Notes under the pieces: model-generated
What the model was told of the DNA's origin: nothing
What the model saw: only the letters and a program-made list of their open reading frames with translations
Database searches by the model: none
Shown: positions 22,891-34,650 of the stretch, piece after piece
How the letters are laid out: the number at the start of each line of letters is the position of its first letter
Position numbering within the stretch: the stretch's first letter is position 1
Made by a program: the position numbers and the translations under genes
NCBI GenBank assembly: GCA_039881145.1
Contig: JAYKKI010000095.1
Coordinates: 2,149,001 to 2,213,000, forward strand
From: Druceiella hillmani
Lineage: Eukaryota; Arthropoda; Insecta; Lepidoptera; Hepialidae
Length of the DNA: 64,000 nucleotides
Reading direction: 5' to 3'

Positions 22891-22984
22891 AACCAAATTG
22901 CCTTTAGGATCCTTAATGTCGCTTTATAGTGGCAACGAGTGCGTGACTTCACATCGCCTTTGTATTAAAACGAATTAACTCATA

Positions 22985-25900
22985 ATTTTAGGCAAACTAA
23001 AGTTTGACAATCTCTGTACATGACGTACACAAAAAATATGTAAGCGATATTCAATGCACAATATAAAATTTAACAAACGTGATCGATACATATTTCTTCT
23101 AAAACATTTTTTTCTTGTCATATCGTCAACTAATTAGTCAATTGTGTCAAAAAGTTTTTAAGCTCTTATCCCCACTAAGCAACGACTTTAAATACTTATG
23201 AATGGATTTCACTAGTGACTTCTTAAGTCGCAACCAAACTCAGTCCAATAGTATTAATAGATTCAATCCCTTTAAAAATTGATTTAAAATAAAAAAAGTA
23301 ATTAATTATGTGTGGCAAATATCAACAGGAATAGAAAAATTGTGTTTTTTTTATAATTAATGCAAAGTACCTTACTTACAAACTATTTTTGGACTATGTA
23401 TTTTAATCTCTACTAAACGATTAAATATACCCAAATACAAAATAGACAAATCACATTGGTTACAGTCGAGAATTGGAGCTCCACACATCTCGGTGTATTC
23501 CGCTACAGTAGATTATTAATTTAAACCAGTTAGAGATCAGTCGTCGCTTAATCAATCATTTTAATTCATTTCACTAATACTAATATTAAACGATTTTGTT
23601 AATAATCTAATTTATTAACAAGTTGGTCTTTTAGATGGTAATATACAATTTTACACGTTTTACTTTCGTTTTCAAGACTAAAATTATAATGTAATTTTCC
23701 TCTTACGAATTAGTCAGAAACATGTAAAAATTACGAGCACATTAACATAAATACTTCAAAATTTAAAAACAACCTAATTTCATGTTTGTCTTGCAAGTAG
23801 CAGATACAGAATTTGATGAAGCCATATTTTTGCCTTTACGAGTTAAGTGTGAAGAACATTCGGTGAGTTATAAATATGTCTTCAATTTTGCACTAAATTA
23901 CCGAGTTAAGTTACAGATGACGTAAAATAAATTATAAGCTATGTGATGAATTCCCAATGGTTTAAGTAAATATTTAACTTCTGTATCTGCTCTGGATAGT
24001 GAAATCCAGCGAGAAATCTAATGTAAACGTAATTTATACTCGTGTAAATTTTCATTTCATCGTTAGGTATTTCGAAAATATAAAGTTTGTTATTTATTAA
24101 ACAGAGTAAATAAATTATTTGATTTCTGCTTTTAGATGCGAAGCAGGAGAAATTTAAAGTTAGATTAATCCAGTAACATTTTAAAAAGCAGAAATTAGTT
24201 TCATTTTTATATGTAATTTATTTTTCACGTGTAGAAGCGAAATATATGTTTTTAACGAGATGGGTAAACATTACTAGGAACATAACTAGTGGACATCTAT
24301 ATCTAATTCTAAGGATGATAAAACAAAATGACTGAAAAATACACACTAAACCGTTATCAATCGAAATGGTACGCGATTACTAAGGGGGTGCAGTTTCTAA
24401 TAATTGATAAACTTTTATATGAACGAGCTTAGAATTGATTCTATTATTTATTATATTTTTAAGATTTTAAATATATATAACGAAATAAAATATAGAATCG
24501 TTAATTTTTCTAAATTTTATGTCAATCTACTCCCAATGCTTGTAGTCGAATTACTTTAGTTAGTTTTGTGTTATTTACTAGTATTTTTAAAAATAGGCGT
24601 TTCTCATTCAATAATATCAAAAATTTCAACTTGGTGAAAAACTTTCCACTGTAAATTATTTTTTCACTTGGAAGTAAGTCTCAAAGTCAATAGTCCCACG
24701 TGAAAATATCCACACCGTGTACCTCAAAAACAAAAATCGAAAACCGTAACCGTTGAACGCAAATACTTGAAATTTGATAAAAATCTGAAGCTTATTTATG
24801 TCAAACTACAAGTCAAAGTGTAAGAGTCAAATTATTAAGAAATGTTTAAAATGCAAGTGTAGGGGAAAGGAATTTTTCAATACGTTATAAACTAACTAAT
24901 GGCAAATACAAAAGATATGTTTACTGCGTCCAAGTCACGTCTTTCTCAAAGATATTTCACAAATACAGATATTTTTGCGATATTTAAAATTTAATTCTTA
25001 ATACCGGGGATTTTTGCTTTTGTTTAGGTGTATGTCAATCGTCATGTATGTTATAGCTTAAACCAATTGGGAGAAAATGGAACTTAACTTTTGGGTTCTC
25101 TTTATGTGCCGCATATTAAAATGGAATTACAACAATGAAATTAAAAACAAAACAAGAAAATACCGTTTTAAATACAAAAATGTTAATCGCATAGGCCTGG
25201 CATGAGTTTGTTTGTCACAATACAATTTCTATTTAATATGTACCAACGCCGGAGGGTTCAATATCGTGTGTATTTTCCGAGCATTTCTCTTTCAGTAAAC
25301 GATTCGATTTATCAAAATACGAGTACGTAGTACATTTGTCGTTAGGCCCTTTTTCCGTCATGAAGACTCAAGTTGTAAATGCAAAAGTACGGAAGCGAAC
25401 ATTTTGAAAAAGCAGCATTACTTGATGTTTACCTAAAGTTTACCGGAAAACTATGGCAGTAACTCTAAATTTCATAGTTTTTGAGAAATTCATGATATGG
25501 TATCAATGAAAATAGGATAAAAATAAAATCTAAAGATCATTATGATGGTTCCATACCTAAAAATTTAAAACGCGATTAACGTAAGGCGATTCGCTTGTCG
25601 GTCCATCTGTACGTATATCACAGCCATTTTTCTCAGATACTATTTTAGATAGAAACTGGACATTGGAATTCAGCATAATAATAAAGCATTTTGTCCGCCA
25701 TATAATACAGTAGTTAATTCTCAAACATACTCATGTGCAAATTTTAGAGGTATGAAAGAAGGTATTCAATTTTTTCACATTTTACGCGTAGTATGTAATA
25801 ACAATTGCAAGAACTATTTATAAGGTTTTTAAAACTATATATTTTACAATTTTATGCAAAATAGTTCTAAACGTTATCACTGATTATTTTTACAATATTT

Positions 25901-26745
25901 TTTCGAAACCATTTGAGGCAGGAACTAGAACTTGACTTGTAAATATTTGACACTTAAAAGAATTCGTCTGAGAATTTCAGGGTGGGTAAAATATAAGCAA
26001 AACTTTTTTTTTTAATTTCCTTATATTATTAGAAATATATTATTTGTTATTATTTAAAATAAAAAAATATTGGGTTTAACAAAAGAGCAATTTTCAGAAT
26101 TTTATCCGAATCTGCTTAAGACAAAATTATGAAAAAATAAATTGGCTAAGAGTTTATCTAAAGTTTACTGAATAACTATGCTCCTTTTCTATATCTCATA
26201 GTTTTTTTTTTAATTCATTATATTTTCACGACTGTGAAAGACATCTCAGACAATATGTTTGTAAAAACCAATATTAATATTTATAAATAACTACAACAGA
26301 AACGTCCTTAAATGTTTACTCAAACCTAGGTATGAATGAAATCGTCGTAGCGCAATTTTTAATTACACAATTAACCCTTCCTATTTCTATATAAATATAA
26401 ATGTTTATTTTATCATTTAGTAGACGCAAAAGTTAAAATATTGTTCCTTTTATTTCGACGTTTTCAAAAAAATATCGGTTGTCAATAAAACTTTCAGGAT
26501 GTAACAGTTTTGTATTTCATTATGTCTTGTTTTATTAACAGTTTAAGTCAAATCATATAGTTTACGGCTTATTTTATATACTCGATTAACATTACTACAT
26601 TTATTTTAGATAGTCATGGCATTTTTATTAATCGAATAATAATAAGCACATTGAAAAATATGTACTTTTCTATATATTCTTTGTACACGTAAATTGACCA
26701 TATGTATACACATAAACGAAAACCGAAATAAGCACCAATTTGTGA
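22985..26745. other. Long AT-rich stretch, almost featureless
   Basis: No repeats shared with the rest of the window were seen, apart from a CACAGCCATTTTTCTCAGATAC-type block near 25620 that resembles widely dispersed insect repeats. One exon-like segment is noted at 23804-23862. No other supportable feature. Confidence 0.45.
23804..23862 (+). other. Possible small internal exon
   Basis: A T-rich tract ending in ..TTGCAAGTAGCAG precedes about 20 open codons (DTEFDEAIFLPLRVKCEEHS), which are followed directly by a strong donor (CG then GTGAGT). Composition is less biased than the surroundings. I cannot name a protein, and with no neighbouring exon recognised this could be chance. Confidence 0.2.
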
Positions 26746-26749
26746 GTTA

Positions 26750-26925
26750 TTACTCATTTTAATATTAATTAATTTTCATTGCCCTTTCTACATCACTTTT
26801 TCATTACCCATCTTTAATATTAATTAATTTTCATAGTCCTTTCCACATCACGTTTTCATTACTCATCTTTAATATTAATTAATTTTTATTGTACCTTCCA
26901 TTTCACATTTATTACTCATGTATTA
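26750..26925. repeat. 55-bp tandem repeat, about three copies
   Basis: TTTAATATTAATTAATTTT recurs at about 26758, 26813 and 26868, each followed by a CCTTTC.ACATCAC..TTTCATTAC block that decays in the last copy. Confidence 0.85.
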
Positions 26926-27303
26926 CCATCACACGTTTATTACCATTACCCATGTTTTATCCAAATGGAGATATTTTCGTTCCAAAGAATATTTTTTAGA
27001 AAATCTTACGCTTTACCAAGAATATTGCATTAAAATGAAATTGATGAAAAGTTTTTGGTACATAGATAGTCAGGTTTATATTGATATTTACATTGACATG
27101 AACAGAAAATATTTTCCGTAAAACAATTAAATACTTTGACAAACCGACTACAGAAAGTCAACGTAACATATTAAGAATCTAAGGCACATGATAAAAAATG
27201 CGAATGATTTGACAACTTTTCGCACTGTTCTAAATTTACACCCTGACAGCGTTCATGATGTCTTGTTTGCTTTATTTTTGAGTATTATAAAAGGAATATT
27301 TCC

Positions 27304-27456
27304 ATTCACAATTAAATGAAACTACGTGATGTAGTATTATTTCTACTTTCTTTAAGTTCTTTACCACGAAAGTAGAAATAATACTACATCACGTAGTTTT
27401 CATTTAATTGTGAATAATACATTTCTACAAAATTAACGCCAAGCATATTCAATATT
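27304..27456 (+). mobile_element. Hairpin-only hammerhead-family derivative
   Basis: Arms 27304-27350 and 27367-27412 are almost perfect inverted copies of the family arm (ACGTGATGTAGTATTATTTC). They are separated only by CTTTAAGTTCTTTACCACG, so both ribozymes have been deleted. The normal tail follows to CATATTCAATATT. The single flaw in the stem is an extra T in the right arm. Confidence 0.85.
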
Positions 27457-27459
27457 CAA

Positions 27460-28078
27460 AAAATAATATATAAATATCTTAATGATAATGAGATAAATGT
27501 TTGCCAATAGTGAATAATAGTTTCAGTTAGTATTCAGTTATGTAAATAGTGAAAAAGAGTTAAAACAACAATATTTCAAATTGTTATCTATCTCCCTTTT
27601 TATTTAAGTTCGCATCACTAAAAAAGAGTAAGTCAACTTTGGCTCTCGTATGCTAATGAACCATAATGCGGGATCAGTGTGATATAAAAATACATAGACA
27701 CCACTTTCCTGAAGAATTACCCGCTTATAGTTCGAGTTCTAAAAAATTATTTTTACAAGGATGTTTTCCTTTGTGAAGTGAATGGAAGATTAGTTATACG
27801 TTTAAAAAAATGCTGTATAACATTTTATTTTGTAAGTGTATCGTTATCTGGCAAGTACAATTCGTTTGGAAGCTAGTCGATCTCGGAACTCTTCTTCCTT
27901 CATGTTTATATTATTTAACATTTTTAATAAAACCTTTATTCGAATGACCTTTATTCCAGTGGATCTGGGAAAAATCCTACTGAATTTAATCAATAATAGA
28001 ATAATTAGTGTTTCAAAGAGCGCTTTTAAAAATAACACAATATTTTCAAAAATGTTTTTATGATACATTTTTATGTAA
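27460..28078. other. AT-rich spacer, nothing recognised
   Basis: Open frames on both strands near 27836-28068 overlap each other and show no family resemblance. Confidence 0.4.
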
Positions 28079-28188
28079 GTAAACCAATTTGTTGAATATA
28101 TTTAGCGTTAATTTTGTAGAAATTCATTATTCACAATTAAATGAACCTACGTGATATAGTATTAATTCTGCTTTATTTAAATTCTTTA

Positions 28189-28226
28189 CCACGACCCAGG
28201 TTTCATTGTGTTACATCTTCAGGTGG
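28189..28226 (-). ncRNA. Hammerhead motif, shortened stem II
   Basis: Minus-strand order CCAC, CTGAAGA, a stem II shortened by 3 nt, GAAA, CC-TG-GG stem III, TC, GTGG. The core and stems I and III are intact; stem II is damaged. Confidence 0.6.
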
Positions 28227-28271
28227 GCAATTAGCAAAGATCATAGATATCAAAATATATTTGCCGATTGC

Positions 28272-28312
28272 CCACCTGGAGATATTGTAATACAACGAAA
28301 CCTAGGTCGTGG
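28272..28312 (+). ncRNA. Hammerhead motif with core mutation
   Basis: The core reads CTGGAGA (invariant A6 changed to G) and the closing pair of stem II is lost. GAAACC-TA-GGTC and GTGG are intact. Confidence 0.6.
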
Positions 28313-28558
28313 TGAAAATTTAAATAAAAAAATATTTTAAATGTAAACCAATTTACGTACCAAACTTACTTTGAGGTTATAAATCTTGATATTTTTCCCA
28401 CGCCATATAGTTTAAATGTTGTAACAGATAACCAATAAAGTCGTCGAACTCCTAATTCTAATATTAAAATATAGATCAATTTAATTTTCATAATATTATT
28501 GCCCCAGAGTGAATAATGATCCTAGTAACTCGTATATTTTACGTTATACACCATAAAA

Positions 28559-28628
28559 AGCCTGACAATATAATGTAGTTCTTAACCCTTTTGTAGTTAA
28601 CCCTGATAATATAATGTAGTTCATCATC
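28559..28628. repeat. Two-copy direct repeat, about 40 bp
   Basis: CCTGA.AATATAATGTAGTTC occurs twice, separated by a TTAACCCTTTTGTAGTTAAC-like linker. Confidence 0.7.
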
Positions 28629-28645
28629 GAATAGATAACACCCAT

Positions 28646-28848
28646 ATGCACCACGCACGGTCAAAACTGTCAGTAGGACTTACTGACAGTTAAAAACGTA
28701 TTTCTCATTAAATGTCAGTTGGTCGGAACAAGAGTCTATTTTACCGACCGTACCCTATTGCACGGTCCAACTCTTAAAGTATCCATACAAAATACGTTTT
28801 TAACTGTCAGCAAATCCTACTGAGACTCCTAACCGTGTGTGGTGCATA
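28646..28848. mobile_element. MITE-like element with 58-bp terminal inverted repeats
   Basis: The left terminus (28646-28703) and right terminus (28792-28848) are inverted copies: TATGCACCAC.CACGGT outward and CTGACAGTTAAAAACGTATTT inward, with about 85% match by eye. An inner palindrome (CTGTCAGTA / TACTGACAG) is seen in the left arm. No coding capacity, and I see no target-site duplication. The right end runs into a tandem array built from the same terminal sequence. Confidence 0.75.
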
Positions 28849-28965
28849 CGAACGTAAGTAATTTGGTGCATACGGACGTAAGTAATTTGGTGCATACGGA
28901 CGTAAGTAATTTGGTGCATACGGACGTAAGTAATTTGGTGCATACGGACGTAAGTAATTTGGTGC
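28841..28965. repeat. 24-bp tandem repeat, five copies, derived from the MITE end
   Basis: GGTGCATACGGACGTAAGTAATTT begins at 28841, 28865, 28889, 28913 and 28937, almost identical, with a stub at 28961. Its first ten bases are the terminus of the adjacent MITE. The unit is a multiple of three, giving an open VHTDVSNL octapeptide repeat. Confidence 0.95.
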
Positions 28966-28970
28966 CAGCA

Positions 28971-29198
28971 ATGTTATTACCGTTGCTCTTGAAGGAGTGC
29001 GGCGTGAAGGTAACGAACAAAAACTGCCACGGGATCATTATCCCTAATGCTTTAAGGGAAATTAGTTTGGCCTTACGGCTAAGGTACGAGTGCAAAATTG
29101 TTGTCGCCCACTTTATAGACCCTTTAGTTCCAAATGACAAAGAGGAAGAATCTACGAGTAAATGCGGAAATATTGCCTGCGTGAAATATTTACCTTAA
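28971..29198 (+). CDS. Hypothetical 75-codon open frame after the 24-bp repeat
   Basis: An ATG at 28971 opens a 75-codon frame (MLLPLLLKECGVKVTNKN at the start, REISLALRLRYECKIVV in the middle, KCGNIACVKYLP at the end) with clearly higher GC than its flanks. The frame also stays open upstream through the five in-frame 24-bp repeats, starting from a GTG at 28839. I recognise no family. It could be a real small exon, a fragment of the host element of the MITE, or chance. Four cysteines are spread through it but not in a zinc-finger spacing. Confidence 0.3.
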   Translation: MLLPLLLKECGVKVTNKNCHGIIIPNALREISLALRLRYECKIVVAHFIDPLVPNDKEEESTSKCGNIACVKYLP

Positions 29199-29199
29199 T

Positions 29200-30770
29200 T
29201 GTAAATTATAAATAGCCGAACAGTTTTTTTTTTCATTTTCCTGAAAACCTTGACCTTCATTGTGTTTTTTATCTGTATTCGAAATTAGTCGATAGTCAAT
29301 GCTTTTCTTGGAACATTTCTCCTTTGTATTGGTAATTGTCAGAAAGCTTTGTTTCTTCTATAGCTTATATTAGTTTTTTTAACGTTATAAATGAGCACAG
29401 TTTTATATACTGAATGTATTTGAAGCTTGTTTCTGTAAAAAATCTATTTTTCATCTTCCTTAAATCGCAACTCTAACGATGATTTTTCCCGAAACGATTG
29501 AGAAATTTTCTCCGCAGTTCGATGCATAGAATTATCTGCATGAATCATGTTTTATCACAGCCTTCTGCACGTTTTTATTACAACCGGCATATTTCTTCAT
29601 TCTCAAGTGCAAGCTTCACTAAAGTTTTTTTAACTTTTCAACCATTTACTATGTGCGTTAAATTTGCTGAACTGTAAATGAAAACTTTCAGAGATCAACA
29701 AATTCCTGGAAGAATTACATTAGCCAAATTATGATGGTCTTGGAATAAAAAAAATACGTAGTTCATTTTTATAATTCATAAATAAACTCCGATTTCTGCA
29801 TAAAAATAATTTTCCACATCACGAAATATACGCGAGCAAAGCTCGACTTGAAAGGCCGTTTTATATACATTTTCACGTCGTCCATGAATTTGCTCAACAA
29901 TCATAACTTTTGGAAAACAGTGTTTTTAGAGTGTTTTTAAAATACTTCGCGTTAAGATATTGATACCAAGGTCTAGACACTGAGTAGTGCATCATCCAAT
30001 ATCGAAAAAAGGCGGACACTGGCCGTATGCATATTTACACAAATCATTTCTGGTTTATTCCAACCCAACTATAATTTAATCTATTTGATCTATTGACTAA
30101 ATTTCACATAAATGTAATTTGTTTTTTTTAAGGTTTCAGTAATCAGTAAGTACAATTGCTTTGTTTTTAATCAATATTATTTTTCCGCACATTTTAAGGA
30201 ACTTTAAAAGAAATCTGTTTAGATATCCATTCTTTTAGCAGCGAAGCCAACAAACTCACCTGCCCCTGTTACCTAATTTCGGTATCTCTTTTCACATTTA
30301 TGTTTTTGGTAAGACATATACTTCTATGTTTATTATAATGTACATCCTACGGAGAATGCTTTCTTGGACTTAGTTTCCCACTTGTCGCATTAGATTCTGA
30401 AGGTATATTGTATGAGTAAATATACACAGCATGTTTAAGTTATTTTTATACAAATCCAAAAATATGCCTGTAGATTAACTAGTAGTATTCTATTTATGAT
30501 TTATGATACGCAGATTCGTTGTTTTTTTATTTTATTTAACCTTTGGCAGTTCACGAGTCGAGAAGACACAACGCCTTTATATTGTTAAGGATCATTTCAT
30601 ATTTCAATTTTATCTTCACCATTAACTCATTTTCGGAATATCGAATCACCTAGTTAAGAAGAAAAAAATTAACAAATCATGAACTTTATATACAGATGTT
30701 CAACCTAATATACTTAAGGTGGACATAGAAAACAAACCCCTAACTTTTTTTACTCGGAATTCTGCTCATA
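29200..30770. other. AT-rich stretch, nothing recognised
   Basis: No supportable repeat, RNA or coding feature. Confidence 0.45.
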
Positions 30771-30780
30771 CCATAATCTG

Positions 30781-31150
30781 AAGAGAAAAGTGGTATTACA
30801 GCCAAACCAATCCTTCATATTTTTTAACTGGAGTGCCATTGGCGGGATATTCCTGGTTTTCCGGCAATCTCTCTTGAATAAGTTGGAGAACTTTCTGTTT
30901 CTCGTTTCCCAAGACGTGCCCAAAGTCTACCAGATTTCTACGCCTAATGGTATTCATAAGTTTTTGTTTTTTTTAAGATTCTGTAGTACTCCTTAACCTG
31001 TAATATGGGCACGTCAGGATATTTTCAAAGTACGACGATATATCCGCATCGCACAGGCCACCATTTTTTATGATATTCTGTATTATAATCTAGGCTTCTA
31101 TGCTATATAACAGTACTAAAAATACGAAGCAGCTCACTCGCCGTACTTTT
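30781..31150 (-). pseudogene. LINE C-terminal relic
   Basis: On the minus strand, FSVLLYSIEA lies near 31105. It is followed, across frameshifts and stops, by RRNLVDFGHVLGNEKQKVLQLI (about 30955-30890) and LKNMKDWFGCNT (about 30815-30785). This is the C-terminal order of insect non-LTR retrotransposon proteins: the LLYG.E thumb motif, the FGH(V/I)..N.K..LL.LI block and the terminal W(L)...R.WFG. Heavily decayed, with no catalytic core. Confidence 0.7.
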
Positions 31151-31242
31151 AAACTTATACTGCAATTTCTGTGGCACAATACCTTACTCATTTTGATGGG
31201 AAATGAAGGGCCATTTCATTGCTCATTTTAAGAAGAAATTCA

Positions 31243-31243
<1 letters not shown>

Positions 31244-31280
<37 letters not shown>
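31244..31280. repeat. (TA)n microsatellite
   Basis: Short TA array. Confidence 0.95.
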
Positions 31281-31282
<2 letters not shown>

Positions 31283-31715
31283 TTAGGCCAGACCATCATC
31301 TTGAGAATGTCCTAGTGAAGGAACCTATCTATTACTTTTAACTAAAATACACATTTCATTATATCACAATAATACATGAATATCTGCGAAAGTACTTGGT
31401 GTGGTGCTAGAATAATATCACTTATACTCACGAGGTAGCAAGAGGGCAACATCACTCCGAAATATTTTGAAATATGGAAATATTTCGATATTTTTCCTCT
31501 ATATCTTGTTCGCATTTTTATTCTTTGCCTTGTATTTCGTGACTGTTCACAATTTGAGTCCCTTTAGAGAATATTAGCTTTTTAATGCACTAGATTAGTT
31601 TACCGAAGAATATGTTACGTACACTGTTCACATGTCGTTAAGGTGAGGGCGTCTACATATTTCTGGTGCAGAATAAGTTACACAAGTATTTTGGATCAAA
31701 CATTTTAGGCAAATT

Positions 31716-31717
31716 TA

Positions 31718-31797
<80 letters not shown>
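31716..31797. repeat. (TA)n microsatellite
   Basis: TA array with C and G interruptions, directly preceding the 380-bp tandem duplication. Confidence 0.95.
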
Positions 31798-31798
<1 letters not shown>

Positions 31799-32174
31799 CT
31801 TTAATAAAAGCTGAATTAGGTTAAAGCTCACCTCTTCATCTAACGACCCTTTCCGCTTTTTTCCCAGTATTTTTCTCTGGTTATTCGATGTTCAACTATA
31901 ACTTATACCCTAAATGCTTTCCTTTCTCATAATCTGACCTAGGAATATATTGCTTATATGTTGAATTTTTAATATCATCGGACTAGTGTGCAATAGATGT
32001 ATAAGAAAAGTAAACCTATTCGGCATTTTGAACAAAGTTTTGCTTAAGCATTTTTTTGTTTAAGCATTGCCGAATAGTGACCAATGGTAAATATTAGTCT
32101 AAAAGAGAGATATATAAACATGAACAAGTTGACAGGGGTTAAAATATTTTCATAATTCAAAATGTATTTCCACC
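31798..32174 (+). repeat. First copy of a 380-bp tandem duplication ('GILNYGN' repeat)
   Basis: Begins TCTTTAATAAAAGCTGAATTAG and ends ATTCAAAATGTATTTCCACC; the next copy starts 3 bp later. Shared internal landmarks include TCCCAGTATTTTTCTCT, ATGTTCAACTATAACTTATAC and AACATGAACAAGTTGACAGG. Confidence 0.9.
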
Positions 32175-32176
32175 TC

Positions 32177-32600
32177 TCTTTAATAAAAGCTGAATTAGAT
32201 TAAACCACCTCACCTCTTCATCCAGCAGACTCTTTCTGCTTTTTTCCCAGTATTTTTCTCTAGTTATTCGATGTTCAACTATAACTTATACCCAAAATAT
32301 ATTTTTCATAATGCTTTCCTTTCTCATGATTTGATCTAGGAATATACTGCTTAACTGTTCAATTTTTAATATCATCGGACTAGTGTGTTAGGGTTGTATA
32401 AGTAAAGTAAACCTATTCACCATTTTGAACAAAGCTAATAGCCTATAAGCATTGCCGAACAGTGACTAATGGTAAGTGTTGGTCTGAAAGGGAGACATAT
32501 AAACATGAACAAGTTGACAGGGGTTAAAATGTTTCCATAATTCAAAATGTATTTCCACCCGACATCGCGTTCGCCCCCTCGCACCATTAAACAGGAGGGC
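32177..32600 (+). repeat. Second copy of the tandem duplication, with the repeat's GC-rich end
   Basis: About 85% identical by eye to the first copy. It extends further, into a CCGACATCGCGTTCGCCCCC block that corresponds to the CGGCGCCC end seen in the 16.3-kb and 38.6-kb members. The last third of each copy is homologous to 38540-38690 and to the complement of 16245-16400. Confidence 0.85.
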
Positions 32601-32604
32601 AATA

Positions 32605-33825
32605 GTCGTGGATTCTGTTATTACATATTCATCTTTCCCATTTAGTTCTTCATATCAAGAATTTTCATCAACACTATGTCATTATGATATAAAGTAATGT
32701 GTTTTTGACGGGTATAATCGAAATATTCTTACACTAGAGTCAAGATTAAAAATGTTGTATAATTTGCACTAAGTCTGTGTAAAATAGAAACAAATACAGT
32801 GAATTTAACTTACAATAGTTATAAATATTTCATCATATATAATATTCTCAACTTTGTTAAATTATTTTTCTACTATACTGTACAATTAATTAAACAATTA
32901 ATGGTATTGAATAAATGGTGCTAAATTGAAATAATGGTTTTCCGTCATTATAAAAGATAAGGAACTTTTCAATAGACCTTTGCTTTAATATTAAAGCGAT
33001 TCCAAAATATTTATAAGATGTTTCTTCGTACGTAATAAAAAATACTAAAAACAGTGAAAATTCATTCTATTAATTTACTGAGCAAATTTGTAAAAAATTA
33101 TAATTTAATTTTGAACTTCAGAACAATTTTGATAATTGTGCCATGATTTTGTAAAAAATATGCAATATTTATATTTCATATCAAAAATACTTTCAATTGT
33201 ATCATGGATCGAACAATTCTTGTATTGATATTTCCAGCTTCAATAGATAGGTAAGAAAAAAAATATATTCAGTATATTTAGTTCGAACCTACAAATCGGT
33301 CGTTAAACTGTGATTTTGTCCTTTAACATTTTATATATTATGAGTTTTTAATAATCTGCGACCATAAAAGAAATTGTGCGGATTAAAGTTATTATAAGAT
33401 GTGATTCACAAAATTAACACTCTCGAGTCAAATACGGAACATATCGTAAACAAACAAAAAATAGCTGAACCTACTTGTCTGTACTGCTTTTGCTTTTTGG
33501 TCAAAGGTTTTTTAGCACTGGTTTGTCTATTTTCTTTTCTTATTCATAAAAGCTAGTTCATTTTTGATGCACTAGAAAATGGAGACGATCTCTTTCAGAA
33601 GGTTTTGTAAGATATTATGGTAGTCCGAAACCAATAATATTTGTTATTTCATTCTTAAATATCATAATAACTTCTATTGGTGGAAAAATATTTGACCCAT
33701 CTTTCTATAAAGCCAAGTAAGTGCGAAGTTGCGACTGACTGAGGAAGTATATCATTATTTATATTAAACTTTATTTAAATATTTAAACAAATCTGATTCT
33801 GATATTTAAATTTTCAATAAGTTGT
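32605..33825. other. AT-rich stretch, nothing recognised
   Basis: No supportable feature. A weak interspersed repeat follows at about 33855-33915 (see 1495). Confidence 0.45.
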
Positions 33826-34194
33826 ATGCACACAGTATCCCCGTATCTATATCTTCGCATTAACACACCCGTTCATTCAACGCTACGACATTTGAATACG
33901 GACGTGACTCGAATTCAACATAATGTGTGGGAAGCACTTTTCAGTCACAATCGCCAGCAATCAACGATGAAATCGAGTGCTATCTAGTTTCATAATTGTC
34001 GTTTGAGTCGGACTAACTATTCGGATTAATGTCAAATATATCTAATAGCCACATTATTTAAACAATGATTATTACTGCACTGACATCTGTTCTTTGATAT
34101 AAAATAAACCATTCGATATGGCCTGATATATATTTCTATTAGCATATATTTCGTCTAGACTTTCAAACCAGAGCTCTCCTCTGTTAAACACTCT

Positions 34195-34650
34195 TACTGT
34201 CACTGCTCGACTACGGAGATGTATGATATCCAGGCTTTGCTGAGTATCGTTTTAGAAACGCCTACAAATTGTATACATCCGCTTTGTTTTTGGTTGCAAA
34301 AAATGTGATCATGTGTCTCAATTCAAAGTGCAACTTAAATGGGCGGAAGTCCGTAATCAGCGCAATCTTCACATTCTTACACTTCTCTATAAAATTTTGA
34401 ATAATGCTACTTATCCAACATAACTTAGAAGCAGATTTAGTTACTCGTCTGGGTATGGTATGGAGCTATGCTCTGAAAACCAGCTCAGTCTTCTTTTTTC
34501 CAAACATACAACTACCTTTTATGAAAAGTCCTTCACTGACCAACCTATAAGACATTGAAATCGACTAGATCTGGATACCAGGAACTTGCCCTCCTTAAAT
34601 GTATTCAAAGTTCATTGAAAAAGTACTTCCTCTCATAATTCCTCTGTCCC
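34195..34650 (+). pseudogene. Jockey/CR1-type LINE, C-terminal and 3' end
   Basis: The plus strand reads LLDYGDV then YPGFAEYRFRNAYKL (34205-34275). After a frameshift come RNLHILTLLYKILNNATYPT, a stop, LRSRFSYSSGYGMELCSEN and FYEKSFTDQPIRH, then a stop in place of Trp, and NRLDLDTRNLPSLNVFKVH (up to 34620). This is the standard C-terminus of CR1/Jockey-clade proteins: LDY.D..Y, RN.H.L.LLYKIL.N..P.YL, and the final SF...AIR.WN.LP...R...SL..FK..LK. It is inserted in block A; block A' lacks it. Its frame is broken by at least three stops and one shift. Confidence 0.85.

Larger units (their letters stand above)
28091..28342 (-). mobile_element. Hammerhead element, minus orientation, 12-bp target-site duplication
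   Basis: Exact GTAAACCAATTT copies flank it (28079-28090 and 28343-28354). The tail (TTGAATATATTTAGCG, the complement of the usual 3' end) is on the left, so the element points to the minus strand. It carries a ribozyme on each strand, separated by a 40-bp spacer with TTAGCAAAGAT. The head side is replaced by an A/T-rich stretch. Confidence 0.92.

Noticed and set aside
27836..28068. Overlapping open frames on both strands
   Set aside because: Mutually overlapping, AT-rich and without family resemblance; likely chance.
28839..28965. Reading the 24-bp repeats as a coding repeat protein
   Set aside because: The upstream start would be GTG and the repeat is explained by tandem growth of the MITE end.
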